DNA of 64,000 nucleotides from CALWZE01 sp036644375 (GTDB lineage: Bacteria; Bacillota; Clostridia; Oscillospirales; Ruminococcaceae). Positions 18,502 through 27,196 of the stretch are shown in pieces (the stretch's first letter is position 1; every line of letters starts with the position of its first letter). Under the pieces are notes generated by a model that worked only from the letters and a program-made list of their open reading frames with translations, was not told the origin of the DNA and did not search any database. The stretch spans positions 21,272 through 85,271 of the forward strand of contig JAVXQD010000004.1 of the NCBI GenBank assembly GCA_036644375.1. The letters are read 5' to 3'. The translations under genes were made by a program, and so were the position numbers.

Positions 18502-18615
18502 GTGTTGGTCTGCTGCGCCGCTTTTATGGTTGGAGGATTACGAGAATTCAACTTGGCGTTAACGGATTTAAACTTAAATTAAAATAGCGTTTGCTTTTGA
18601 AAGGGGATATCTTAG

Positions 18616-19605
18616 ATGAAAAAGCTTATTAACAATCCCTCAGATGTTGTCACCGAGATGCTCACAGGACTTGCAAAATCAAATCCGAATCTCGTATACA
18701 GCAACGATGGACTTGAGGTAATCTCACGCAAAGAGAAAAAGGTAAATAAGGTCGGACTTATTTCCGGCGGAGGTTCGGGCCACGAGCCGGCACATGCGGG
18801 CTATGTCGGCAAAGGAATGCTCGATGCAGCTGTTGCGGGCAACGTCTTTGCAAGCCCGAGTCCGGACAGAATTATCGAGGGAATCAAGGCTGCGGACAGC
18901 GGAGCCGGCGTTCTGATGATAATCAAGAACTATTCCGGGGATATAATGAACTTCCAGATGGCGGGTGAGCTCGCCGAGATGGATGATATCAAAACGGACT
19001 TTGTTGTGACAAGAGACGATGTGGCAGTTCCGGACAGCACCTATTCAACAGGTCGTCGCGGAATCGCAGGAACGGTTTTTGTTCACAAAATAGCAGGTGC
19101 TGCCGCGGAAGCGGGAAAATCTCTTGAGGAAGTAAAAGCCGCCGCGCAAAAAACAGTCGATAATATGCGCTCAATGGGAATGGCTATGACTCCGTGCATT
19201 CTTCCCGGCGTCGGCAAGGCAGGCTTTTCGCTTGCCGAGGACGAGGTCGAAATCGGCATGGGCATTCATGGTGAGCCGGGAATCAACCGCGAAAAGATGA
19301 CGACTGCAAAGGTGATTGCGGAAAAGCTTATATCAAAGATTCTCGAGGACTATGATTTCAGCGGCAGCGAAGTCGCGGTTATGGTCAACGGATTGGGCGG
19401 AACACCGCTAATGGAGCTTTATATCATGTACAATGAGGTCGAGAAGATTTTGACAGGCAAGGGTATTAAAATTTACAAGCCCTTTGTCGGAAACTTCATG
19501 ACGGCACTTGACATGACAGGATGTTCGATCTCTCTTCTCAAGCTTGACAGTGAGCTTAAAGAGCTATTGGATGCACCGGCGGACACGACTGCATTAAAAT
19601 GCTGA
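18616..19605 (+). CDS. dhaK: dihydroxyacetone kinase substrate-binding subunit DhaK
   Basis: A 329-residue DhaK. It has the GGGSGHEPAHAGYVGKGML motif, and H218 in GIHGEPG matches the histidine that binds dihydroxyacetone covalently as a hemiaminal. The kinase phosphorylates dihydroxyacetone to DHAP, or a related ketose such as erythrulose. The donor is DhaL with ADP/ATP. No dhaM (PTS donor subunit) is found in the window. The ribosome binding site is AAAGGGG, 13 bases upstream of the ATG. Confidence 0.95.
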   Translation: MKKLINNPSDVVTEMLTGLAKSNPNLVYSNDGLEVISRKEKKVNKVGLISGGGSGHEPAHAGYVGKGMLDAAVAGNVFASPSPDRIIEGIKAADSGAGVLMIIKNYSGDIMNFQMAGELAEMDDIKTDFVVTRDDVAVPDSTYSTGRRGIAGTVFVHKIAGAAAEAGKSLEEVKAAAQKTVDNMRSMGMAMTPCILPGVGKAGFSLAEDEVEIGMGIHGEPGINREKMTTAKVIAEKLISKILEDYDFSGSEVAVMVNGLGGTPLMELYIMYNEVEKILTGKGIKIYKPFVGNFMTALDMTGCSISLLKLDSELKELLDAPADTTALKC

Positions 19606-19662
19606 TTGACACTGACGTCGATTAAGCTATATGTGATTTAATATCAGGATAAGGAGAAAACA

Positions 19663-20310
19663 ATGAGTTTCACACTTACGTCGTCCGACTATGTTGATTA
19701 TATCAACGCAGCGGCGAAAAAAATTGCCGCGAACGGCGATTATATCACCGGTCTTGACGCCATAACAGGAGACGGCGACCATTGGGCAAATATCAACATG
19801 GGATTCGAAAATCTCGTTGCGGCAAGTGACGAGATGAGGGCTATGCCGATTAACGGCGTATTCAAAAAAATCGGAATGCTTATGATGAGCAAAATCGGCG
19901 GCAGCTCCGGTATTCTTTACGGCGGTGCATATATCGCTGCCGGCAAGGCCGTTGCGGGCAAGGAATCAATCAACAGCGAAGAACTTTGTGCTTCAATGGA
20001 TGCAATGGTTAAGGACATGATGGAACGCGGCAAAGCGGAGCCCGGTTTTAAGACCATGATAGATGCACTTTATCCCGCGGTTGAGGCATACAAAAAAGCT
20101 CTCGCTGAGGGTAAAAGTGATGCCGAGACACTTGATGAGGTCAAAAAAGCCGCAATTGACGGAGCCGAGGCAACAAAAGCGATGCAGGCGGTTAAGGGCA
20201 GAGCAAGTTATCAGACCAACAAGGGTGTCGGACATCTTGATCCCGGTGCAGTTACAATGGCATATCAGATTGAATGCCTGTGTGATTGTATAAAGGCAAA
20301 GCTGTCCTGA
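19663..20310 (+). CDS. dhaL: dihydroxyacetone kinase ADP-binding subunit DhaL
   Basis: A 215-residue DhaL. The metal-nucleotide aspartates D32, D37 and D39 lie in the LDAITGDGDHW segment, and the GGSSGILYG loop follows near residue 85. It transfers phosphate to the DhaK-bound substrate. A clear AAGGAG lies upstream. In PTS-linked systems ADP stays bound and is recharged by DhaM; in ATP-linked systems free ATP is used. Without dhaM nearby the donor here is undecided. A DhaR-like regulator begins 10-30 bases downstream. Confidence 0.95.
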   Translation: MSFTLTSSDYVDYINAAAKKIAANGDYITGLDAITGDGDHWANINMGFENLVAASDEMRAMPINGVFKKIGMLMMSKIGGSSGILYGGAYIAAGKAVAGKESINSEELCASMDAMVKDMMERGKAEPGFKTMIDALYPAVEAYKKALAEGKSDAETLDEVKKAAIDGAEATKAMQAVKGRASYQTNKGVGHLDPGAVTMAYQIECLCDCIKAKLS

Positions 20311-20342
20311 AGCTTTATTAATTGATTAAGGCGGGTGAGGTT

Positions 20343-22055
20343 GTGAACCTATCAATGGTGACCGACAGCGCAAGCCAAATAGCATGGGCAATCAAGCGCA
20401 TAATGGAGGTCGATGTTGTTGTAATCGACGATGAGCTTAATCGAATCACCGATACCTTTGCGTATCCTCGCCAAAGAATAGAGATTCGTAAAAACTCTAT
20501 TGTCGGCCGCATCATCGAAACCGGAAAACCCCTTGCCATAGATGACAAGGAGAGATTCCAATCCTGCATTGAATGCCGCGACTATGAAGTTTGCGAGATG
20601 AAAAGTCTCATAGGAGTTCCGATTACTTATGAGGAAAAGGTAGTTGGAGCAATCGCTCTTGCCATATCTCCGAAATTCATGAAGGGCCTTTTCGGGAATC
20701 TCGGTCATACTATAGGATTTTTGGAAAAAATGGCCGAAATGCTTTCGGGAAAGCTACAGACCGAGGCAGACTATCAAAAGCTGAATCTGACTAAACTCCA
20801 GCGCGAAGTGCTTATTGACTCGATGGATGAAGCAATTGTTCTTGTCGACAGTGACGGCCTGATTTCCTATTCAAACACGAAATTCAACAATTATTTCTTT
20901 AACGGAAAAACAGTTATCAATATGCCTATCTCCGCGGTCATAAGACACGCTCAGGTAGAGCAATACTTAAAGAGCAAGCAGAGCTTTGAGGATAAGCTTA
21001 TATATTGCGAATACAAAAACATGAGCTTTGACGGCTATTGCTCTGCTCGCACAATTGATATAAACGGCGAATACCACGGGGCGGTCTTTACGCTTAAAAG
21101 TATAACCGGCGCAGGTAAATCGTTGGATGTCTCTATGCGCGGAGGCTACAATCTCAGCAAATTTTTGGGTTCCGGTCCGCAGATGCACAGTGCAATCAAC
21201 AAGGCGAAAAACGCGGCAAAAAACGATGATCCGATTTTGATTGAGGGCAAATGCGGGTTTCGCAAGCTTGAGCTTGCTCAGTCCATACACGCTGAATCAC
21301 CGAGAAGAGATCGCAACTTTCTCTATGTGGAATGCGCAAACGATTCGGATGAGGCGCTTGAATCAGAGCTGTTCGGCTCATCGGACAACCTTGTGACAAG
21401 CAAGCTGAGATTTGCCAACAAGGGTACGCTCTGTATCTGCGACATTGACAAGATGCCACAGTTTTTGCAGAGAAGAATCGGAGATTACCTTGTCAATCGC
21501 ACAATAACAGTGCAGAACCGAGAGATAGGAACGGATGCGCGCCTTATATTTACCGCCTCAGCTGATTTGAAGGAACGGGTCGATAGAGGAATGTTTGATG
21601 AGCTGCTTTATACACAGCTTTCAAAGCAGATTATCTTTCTTCCGCAAATAGGTCAAGATTCAAATGACATCGCCGCCTACCTCGAATATAATTTTTCGGC
21701 GTATGGCGACAGATATGGCTTTGATAAGCTTATAGTTGATCCGGAGGTTATGGACGCACTTTGCAGCTATGATTGGCCCGGAGATGTGAGACAGCTGAAA
21801 AATGCAGTCGAGTATCTCGTCATCAACTGCAAAAATAAAAGAATCACCGCCGATTTGCTTGAGCAATTGGATTTTATAAAAGCTCAGAAAGAACAGACAA
21901 AATCAGCGGATCAGCTTGTTGACGAGCAGATTTTAAAGCTCATGGCAAGCGGCAAAACACGCGATGAAATCGCAAATATTTTACGTATAAGCAGAGCTAC
22001 TCTGTTTAGAAAATTAAAAAAAATAAACTCACAAGGAGAGCAACAAAATGATTAA
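20343..22055 (+). CDS. DhaR-like regulator with degenerate AAA+ domain
   Basis: A protein of about 570 residues with an N-terminal GAF domain (about 10-140), a PAS domain (about 155-265), an AAA+ enhancer-binding-like domain (about 280-500) and a Fis-type helix-turn-helix (about 530-565). Walker A is eroded: G302-KCGFRK keeps the lysine but has arginine where the second glycine of GxGK belongs. The sigma-54 contact loop GAFTGA is missing: the text runs from ELFGSSD directly to LRFANKGTL. It should therefore not drive sigma-54 promoters. E. coli DhaR and TyrR are known relatives that work with sigma-70. Position after dhaL suggests control of dhaKL, with the Dha subunits as ligands (inference). 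The start could also be TTG 20322 or ATG 20355; the ribosome binding site is poor for all. Confidence 0.82.
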   Translation: MNLSMVTDSASQIAWAIKRIMEVDVVVIDDELNRITDTFAYPRQRIEIRKNSIVGRIIETGKPLAIDDKERFQSCIECRDYEVCEMKSLIGVPITYEEKVVGAIALAISPKFMKGLFGNLGHTIGFLEKMAEMLSGKLQTEADYQKLNLTKLQREVLIDSMDEAIVLVDSDGLISYSNTKFNNYFFNGKTVINMPISAVIRHAQVEQYLKSKQSFEDKLIYCEYKNMSFDGYCSARTIDINGEYHGAVFTLKSITGAGKSLDVSMRGGYNLSKFLGSGPQMHSAINKAKNAAKNDDPILIEGKCGFRKLELAQSIHAESPRRDRNFLYVECANDSDEALESELFGSSDNLVTSKLRFANKGTLCICDIDKMPQFLQRRIGDYLVNRTITVQNREIGTDARLIFTASADLKERVDRGMFDELLYTQLSKQIIFLPQIGQDSNDIAAYLEYNFSAYGDRYGFDKLIVDPEVMDALCSYDWPGDVRQLKNAVEYLVINCKNKRITADLLEQLDFIKAQKEQTKSADQLVDEQILKLMASGKTRDEIANILRISRATLFRKLKKINSQGEQQND

Positions 22056-22530
22056 AAACACACCGAGCATTTCAGATCCGCGCACAGACCTTCTCAGAGG
22101 TGCAATTGAGCACAGAGCAACATGGTTCTCACTCATGATAGATGAAGCGGTTAAAGCAGGCGCAGACAAGGATTTTGCCGGAAGAGCAGTCTTTAATTGC
22201 GGACGTTTTCACGGCGAAAACAAGTACCCCAAGACAAATGATATAAAGGTATTTGCCGAAGCATTTGCAAATGATGATGTTGTAAAATGCTTTGAGATGG
22301 ACGTAAAATGCGATGATACAAAGCTTGACATTGATTTCCATTACTGCCCGTTGGTAGAAGCATGGAAAAAGCTCGGCGTGCCGGAAGCAGACATGCCCAA
22401 GCTCTGCGATATGGCTATGGACGGCGACCGCGGAATTATTTCCACATATGACTCTTTTGAGTTCAATCTCGGAAAAACAATCGCAAAGGGCGACGATATC
22501 TGCGAAATCCGCATCAAAAAAGTAAAATAA
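22048..22530 (+). CDS. L-2-amino-thiazoline-4-carboxylate hydrolase family protein
   Basis: A 160-residue protein that I assign to the ATC-hydrolase family by its FHYCPLVEAWKKLG and MAMDGDRGIISTYDSFEF segments and the C-terminal KGDDICEIRIK. The founding enzyme opens the thiazoline ring of ATC on the way to L-cysteine (family knowledge), but most members have no proven role. A conserved histidine/cysteine pair is visible in the FHYC motif. It overlaps the regulator stop by eight bases and has its own AAGGAGAG site. A terminator follows directly. A gene set with a cysteine desulfidase 8 kb upstream in the same direction makes a cysteine link thinkable but unproven. Confidence 0.78.
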   Translation: MIKNTPSISDPRTDLLRGAIEHRATWFSLMIDEAVKAGADKDFAGRAVFNCGRFHGENKYPKTNDIKVFAEAFANDDVVKCFEMDVKCDDTKLDIDFHYCPLVEAWKKLGVPEADMPKLCDMAMDGDRGIISTYDSFEFNLGKTIAKGDDICEIRIKKVK

Positions 22531-22544
22531 TTAATTTAGACCGA

Positions 22545-22582
22545 CAAAAAGGAGCAAGCTGATTTTAGCCTGCTCCTTTTTG
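22545..22582 (+). terminator. intrinsic terminator ending the cyuA-to-ATC-hydrolase run
   Basis: CAAAAAGGAGCA pairs perfectly with TGCTCCTTTTTG (12 bp), with three more inner pairs and a short loop. It ends in T-rich sequence. Confidence 0.9.
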
Positions 22583-22659
22583 TTGCGGAGATAAACTGTT
22601 GATATAAAGGTATACGGGAGCATTTTCACGATGCCTGAGTTGGTGTGAGCTGCTTGCAG

Positions 22660-23274
22660 TCAGATTTTCATAATTTTATCGGCAAAGCTTTTTGCCAAAG
22701 CAGTGTGTCCTTCGGGAGTCATATGCTCGCGATCCTCGTCTGAGGAAGAGGCTGCGCTTGCTGCGTCAAAAAATACACACCCCTCCTCTTCGGCGAGCTT
22801 CTGATACTCATGAGCCAGTGCAAGCGAGACATCTCGCCTTGAAGCGATGAAATCAAGGTCGAATTTTTCTATTTCGTCTCCGAGTATTATGGGTGAAACA
22901 ATCATGATTTTCTGTGATTCTCCCGCCTCTTTTTTTACCGAAGCAACAATACGGCGCAAGCCCTCGGCAATGTCGTGTGCGGTTGCCTTAAACACAGTTT
23001 TGCAGTCGTTTGTACCCAGCATAATAATTACCCAGTCCAATGGAAGGTGAGACTGTACACAGGGGGCAATATAGTCAATTCCGCGTTTACCCTCTCTCGT
23101 CGGGTCGTGGAAAATTGTTGTTCGTCCCGAACAGCCTTCCTCAATTACATGATAATCCTCACCCAGCAGCTTTTGCAGCACACCGGGATATCTTACTTCC
23201 CACTCGTACCTGCTGCACTGATCCGGTCGCAGTCCGTACGTATTTGAATCGCCAAAGCATAAAATGTTTTTCAT
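22660..23274 (-). CDS. SGNH/GDSL-family hydrolase
   Basis: A 204-residue SGNH esterase. The four blocks are GDSNTYG with nucleophile S10, the glycine block EEGCSGRTT, the GTND block in MLGTNDCK, and a catalytic Asp-His near DREHMTPEGH. No signal peptide is seen, so it acts in the cytoplasm. Block I and RTTIFHDP resemble the arylesterase/acyltransferase group, but the substrate is unknown. It lies 34 bases downstream of the response regulator gene in the same direction and may be the last gene of that operon. Confidence 0.9.
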   Translation of the reverse strand: MKNILCFGDSNTYGLRPDQCSRYEWEVRYPGVLQKLLGEDYHVIEEGCSGRTTIFHDPTREGKRGIDYIAPCVQSHLPLDWVIIMLGTNDCKTVFKATAHDIAEGLRRIVASVKKEAGESQKIMIVSPIILGDEIEKFDLDFIASRRDVSLALAHEYQKLAEEEGCVFFDAASAASSSDEDREHMTPEGHTALAKSFADKIMKI

Positions 23275-23308
23275 TATAGATATAGCCTCCGCATTTGATT
23301 ATTTTGTT

Positions 23309-24016
23309 TTATGAAGAGAGTACGCTGTATACATCAGTTGTTTTTTGCAAGAAATTAGCGGGAGTGTTTCCTGTATACAGCTTGAAATATTTGTAAAAGT
23401 TATTGAGATTTTGGTATCCGACCTGTTCTGAAACCCACTGCACACTGTTGTGGGGATCTCGAAACAACTGTATGGCATATTGAATTCTCAACTTATGAAC
23501 ATAGAAAATAATAGTTTTGCCGACATGCTTTTTAAATTGGCGTGCCAAATAGCTTTCTGAACAGTAGGCTATTTGCGAGAGCGCTTGCAGCTCTATTTTT
23601 TCGCGAAAATGCGAGTGAATATAGTACAGTACCGAGTTTACGGAATCGCTTTTTGTAAACTGCCAACCGACGGCACGGGAAATTGATTCTGTAAGCTGAT
23701 CAAAATCAATAGGTTTTAACAGGATGTCCCTTGCGCCCAGACGAAGTGCATTTTGAGCATATTCGAATGTATCAAAGGCTGTAATAACAATTACGTTTGT
23801 GTTGTGAATTTGACGAATGACTTCAAATCCGTTCATATATGGCATTTGAATATCCACGAAAGCCAAATCGGGTTTCATGTGTTGAATTAATTCCACTGCG
23901 TCTCTGCCGTTTTCAGCAGTTCCGATAATTTCAATCGGGAACCCCTTGATTTTTAAAAACTTTTGGATAATTGAAAATGTAATCGGCTCATCATCGCAAA
24001 CTACGGCTCTAATCAT
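23309..24016 (-). CDS. YesN-type response regulator (REC + AraC HTH)
   Basis: A 235-residue regulator. The receiver domain (1-120) has the acidic pocket at D8-D9, phospho-acceptor D55 and the conserved lysine in LLKPID. The AraC/XylS-type double helix-turn-helix covers about 130-230, ending YFKLYTGNTPANF. It is shorter than many YesN proteins because the central linker is almost absent. The gene overlaps its partner kinase by eight bases, so the two form a two-component system. Likely targets are the adjacent glyA and symporter genes (inference). Confidence 0.93.
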   Translation of the reverse strand: MIRAVVCDDEPITFSIIQKFLKIKGFPIEIIGTAENGRDAVELIQHMKPDLAFVDIQMPYMNGFEVIRQIHNTNVIVITAFDTFEYAQNALRLGARDILLKPIDFDQLTESISRAVGWQFTKSDSVNSVLYYIHSHFREKIELQALSQIAYCSESYLARQFKKHVGKTIIFYVHKLRIQYAIQLFRDPHNSVQWVSEQVGYQNLNNFYKYFKLYTGNTPANFLQKTTDVYSVLSS

Positions 24017-25538
24017 CTGATATCCTCCCGTGCTCCTCTACAATAGGGATGCTCAAAGTAAAATAGGTCTGTTCGGCAGCAGATGAATGAATGGAGAAGT
24101 CAAATTTGCTCCCGTATATGTTGAACAATTTCCGGTATATCATGGAGAGACCGTGTGAACTGCCACTTTTCATCTGACTGTTGATTCTCTCACATTCATT
24201 TATGGAGAGAATTCTGCCGTTGTTTCGAATTTTGAAAAAAAGAATATCGGATTTTTCAGCACTTATTTCAAGAACCTTAGGCTGATTCGGTAAAAACCCA
24301 TGAATGAATGCGTTTTCCGCAACAGGCTGCAAAAAATTGAACGGAACCATATATGGGTAGGCAGCTTCGTCTATTTGATAAATGACTTTTAGATCCGATT
24401 TATAACGAATTCCCTGCAGTTTTGTATATGCGATGAGATAATCAAGTTCGTTTTTCAGAAGTACCATTTCACTTTTGGTGCGGAGCGTATAGCGCAGCAT
24501 TTTGGATAAGTCAATTATTGACCGATACAGCTCCATGTTTTCACTTTCAAGGGACATTAAAGACATCATATTGAGAATGTTAAATAAAAAATGATTGTTT
24601 ATCTGCAAGTTCATCATTGAATGCTGTGTTGAGCGAAGATTTTCGGCAAGAAGTGCCTGAGAATGTTCATTTTCTTGTAGCAGCTCATCTTTTTTTTGAA
24701 ATTCCAGTTCATAAAAATATGAATAGCAGTAATTTCCGACTGCATGCGCCACGCCGCGAAGCAGATTGACAATTCCGATTTCGGTACTCATCGGTGTGTC
24801 ATAAAAATCATCCGAATTATCTTCTAAAGGCAGTTGCCGTTCGACTTGCTGCCGGATATATCCGCCCTGGATACATCCGAGACAATACTGTTCGTAAAAA
24901 ATAGGTACACTGATGACCTTACAGCCATGTGGACATAGAAAAGTGTGCTGCTTGGGAATGTCATCGGGGTTTCCGATAAAGTGACAGGGGCAAAGTTTAT
25001 TGAGCTTTAAATTCTCCAGACACTGCTCGGCATGATGCTCAGCGCGGAAGATATCTTTTTTTATTAATATGCCATGCCAATCAAAAATTGCAAATGATAT
25101 CGGAAAGTGCTGAAAGCACATAGTACACACGCTTTCGAGCGATTGCAAAAAAATGCGGTGCAGGTCGTCTTCCTTCACAGGAGATAGGAATGTTACTGAC
25201 TTTTTTCTCTGTAAAACAGAATCAAGCTCAAAATTCTTCGGATTGGATACAAGCAGATGAACCAGCTCATCACAGCCTATCTGCCACATTTCGTGTGTTT
25301 GTCCTTCGTCCATATGCAGCAATTCTCCCGCTGTAACAGACTGACTGATTCCATTGCTTGATGAGAGACCCTGTCCTTTTACAATATATAAAACCTGCTC
25401 AGTGCAGTGAACGTGAGGTGGCATATGAGCACCCACCGACATTGTCACCATACCGACATTCATTCTGTCTCCGGAAAGGGGGTTGTCGGTTGTTGACATC
25501 CATTCGATTTTGCCCCAGTTAGTCTTTTGAATCTGCAT
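24009..25538 (-). CDS. cupin-PocR-LytS/YesM-type sensor histidine kinase
   Basis: A 509-residue soluble kinase. An N-terminal cupin (about 30-100) has both metal-site motifs: G-AHMPPHVHCTEQ and GQTHEM. A cysteine-rich PocR-like ligand domain (about 125-235) contains CPCH, CPHGCKVISVPI and LGCIQGGYI. A short coiled coil leads to the His_kinase domain with H316 in QINNHFLFNILN (usual form QINPHFLYN) and a HATPase domain with QPVAENAFIHG. There are no membrane segments, so the signal is cytosolic. PocR domains bind small hydrocarbon derivatives such as propanediol, and cupins bind small acids or metals (family knowledge). The domain combination is unusual. The gene lies downstream of glyA on the same strand. 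Confidence 0.87.
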   Translation of the reverse strand: MQIQKTNWGKIEWMSTTDNPLSGDRMNVGMVTMSVGAHMPPHVHCTEQVLYIVKGQGLSSSNGISQSVTAGELLHMDEGQTHEMWQIGCDELVHLLVSNPKNFELDSVLQRKKSVTFLSPVKEDDLHRIFLQSLESVCTMCFQHFPISFAIFDWHGILIKKDIFRAEHHAEQCLENLKLNKLCPCHFIGNPDDIPKQHTFLCPHGCKVISVPIFYEQYCLGCIQGGYIRQQVERQLPLEDNSDDFYDTPMSTEIGIVNLLRGVAHAVGNYCYSYFYELEFQKKDELLQENEHSQALLAENLRSTQHSMMNLQINNHFLFNILNMMSLMSLESENMELYRSIIDLSKMLRYTLRTKSEMVLLKNELDYLIAYTKLQGIRYKSDLKVIYQIDEAAYPYMVPFNFLQPVAENAFIHGFLPNQPKVLEISAEKSDILFFKIRNNGRILSINECERINSQMKSGSSHGLSMIYRKLFNIYGSKFDFSIHSSAAEQTYFTLSIPIVEEHGRISDD

Positions 25539-25545
25539 ATTCCGC

Positions 25546-25604
25546 CTCCTTGCAGTTGTTATCGGTATACAATTCTATAGTAAAGGGATACAACATGCAA
25601 GGAG
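25546..25604 (-). promoter_or_regulatory. hairpin masking the kinase ribosome binding site
   Basis: In the transcript CTCCTTGCA (from 25604-25596) can pair with TGCAAGGAG (from 25554-25546), nine perfect pairs. Four more pairs follow (GTTG/CAAC) across a one-base bulge, closing a 32-base loop. The 3' arm holds the AAGGAG of the kinase gene, so pairing would block its translation. Confidence 0.55.
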
Positions 25605-25640
25605 ATGGAAAGTCATTTAATCGTTAAATTCTTTGACACT

Positions 25641-26897
25641 TCAGTCGTCAAAGGTTCCGGCGGGATACAGAGGGAAGTTTGCGATTAATGCGCGCGCCCG
25701 AGCCTTGCAGGCGTCCAGATTTGAGGGATCGTCACAATTGTTTGCAACTTTCTCCATAATCTCGGCAATTTCTTTTATTTCGGGTTCTTTCAAGCCTCTC
25801 TGTGTGACAGCAGTCAATCCGATACGCACTCCGCTTGTGACAAAAGGCGTTTCCGGATCAAACGGTATCATATTCTTATTAACAGTAATACCGACATAGT
25901 CGAGCGCGTTTTGAAAGACTTTTCCGGTTATGCCCTTGTTGCGCAAATCCGCTACAAGCAGATGATTGTCGGTTCCTCCGGACACAATGCGGAAGCCGCG
26001 GTTTGTGAGCTCCTGTGCCAGGGCCTGAGCATTTTTAACTACCTGAAGCATGATTTGTCTGAATTCTTCACTCGCAACATATTTGAAGGACCATGCTTTT
26101 GCCGCCATTGTATTGCAGTGAATTGAGCCCAACGCTCCCGGGAATGTGCCCTTGTCCAACTTTTTGCCGTATTGCTCTTTGCAGAAAACCATGCCGGCAC
26201 GAGCTCCGCAGAAGGTCTTTGTAGTTGATGAGGTGACAAAGTCAGCATAGGGAATGGGGCTCGGAAGAACCTTTGCCGCGACAAGACCGGCAATGTGCGC
26301 CATGTCAACCATGAAATAGGCTCCCACTTCTTTGGCGACAGCAGCGATTCGCTCGTAGTCAATAATGCGTGAATAAGAGCTTGCTCCGGCAATAATCAGC
26401 TTAGGCTTCATCTCTTTTGCCTTGATTTGCAGTGCTTCATAATCAATATACTCTGTCTCGGGATTTATGGGATAAAAGTCAAAGTTGTAAAATTTGCTCA
26501 TCCAGTTGGCAGGTGAACCATGGGAAAGATGACCGCCCTGATCGAGACGCATACTCAAAACCTTGTCTTTCGGATTTAAAATCGTGGCATATACGCTGTA
26601 ATTTGCGGTTGAACCGGAATAGCTTTGAATATTGGCATATTCAGCACCGTAAACTGCTTTAGCGCGCTCTATAGCAAGCTTTTCCATCTTGTCCGCAATA
26701 TGAGAGCCTGCCTGAAAACGAGAGCCCGGATATCCCTCCAAGGTTTTGTTGGTGAATACGCTGCCTGACAGCTCCATCACAGGCACCGGTACGGTGCTTT
26801 CCGACGCTATCATTTCAATATTGTGTTCCTGACGGTCCAGTTCCTCATCAACAATACCTGCAAGAACCGGATCTGTTATTCTTGTGACCTTTAACAT
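25641..26897 (-). CDS. glyA: divergent serine hydroxymethyltransferase-like PLP enzyme
   Basis: A 418-residue type I PLP enzyme of the SHMT family. EGYPG (54-58), GGHLSHGS (121-128) and VDMAHIAGLV (197-206) are conserved, and the PLP lysine is K227. The segment before it reads VTSSTTK, so the histidine that normally precedes the lysine (THK) is replaced by threonine, and RGPRGG is changed to CGARAG. EGYPGKRYYGG has become EGYPGSRFQAG. Such changes point to a paralogue with altered substrate or reaction, for example a beta-hydroxy amino acid aldolase. Normal serine/glycine/THF chemistry cannot be excluded. It is the first gene of the unit with the cupin-PocR kinase and regulator, and is divergent from an amino-acid symporter. 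Confidence 0.85.
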   Translation of the reverse strand: MLKVTRITDPVLAGIVDEELDRQEHNIEMIASESTVPVPVMELSGSVFTNKTLEGYPGSRFQAGSHIADKMEKLAIERAKAVYGAEYANIQSYSGSTANYSVYATILNPKDKVLSMRLDQGGHLSHGSPANWMSKFYNFDFYPINPETEYIDYEALQIKAKEMKPKLIIAGASSYSRIIDYERIAAVAKEVGAYFMVDMAHIAGLVAAKVLPSPIPYADFVTSSTTKTFCGARAGMVFCKEQYGKKLDKGTFPGALGSIHCNTMAAKAWSFKYVASEEFRQIMLQVVKNAQALAQELTNRGFRIVSGGTDNHLLVADLRNKGITGKVFQNALDYVGITVNKNMIPFDPETPFVTSGVRIGLTAVTQRGLKEPEIKEIAEIMEKVANNCDDPSNLDACKARARALIANFPLYPAGTFDD

Positions 26898-26952
26898 AAT
26901 TTAACCTCTTAGTTTTTTTGAGGGCGAGCCGCTTGGAATTGGTGTTACTGAA

Positions 26953-26981
26953 ATTATAATTGCTTCTGTAATATGAAGCAA
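26953..26981 (-). promoter_or_regulatory. glyA promoter with palindromic operator
   Basis: On the minus strand TTGCTT (26976-26981) and TATAAT (26953-26958) are spaced exactly 17 bases. A perfect palindrome TTGCTTC-N8-GAAGCAA (26960-26981) covers the -35 box and spacer. The gene-free stretch 26898-27196 also holds a lone TATAAT at 27164-27169 that may serve the divergent symporter gene. Confidence 0.7.
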
Positions 26982-27196
26982 TGACGGCAATTGATTCTTT
27001 GTTTATCGATAATGACCAAAATGCTGTTTGTCAAGGATATGAGTGTTCATTTTCCGTACATAAAAGTGCAATACCCGTCGTACTTTTTCCGTGAGGAATG
27101 TGAGATAATTACAGCAATGGGGTATGTCTGCTTTCGATTTGGTGTTGATCTTGAATTTGGGCATATAATGACAATTAACAGTAGGGGGAAACAAAA

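Noticed and set aside
26898..27196. Glycine riboswitch in front of glyA or the symporter
   Set aside because: The conserved glycine-aptamer sequences were not found on either strand.
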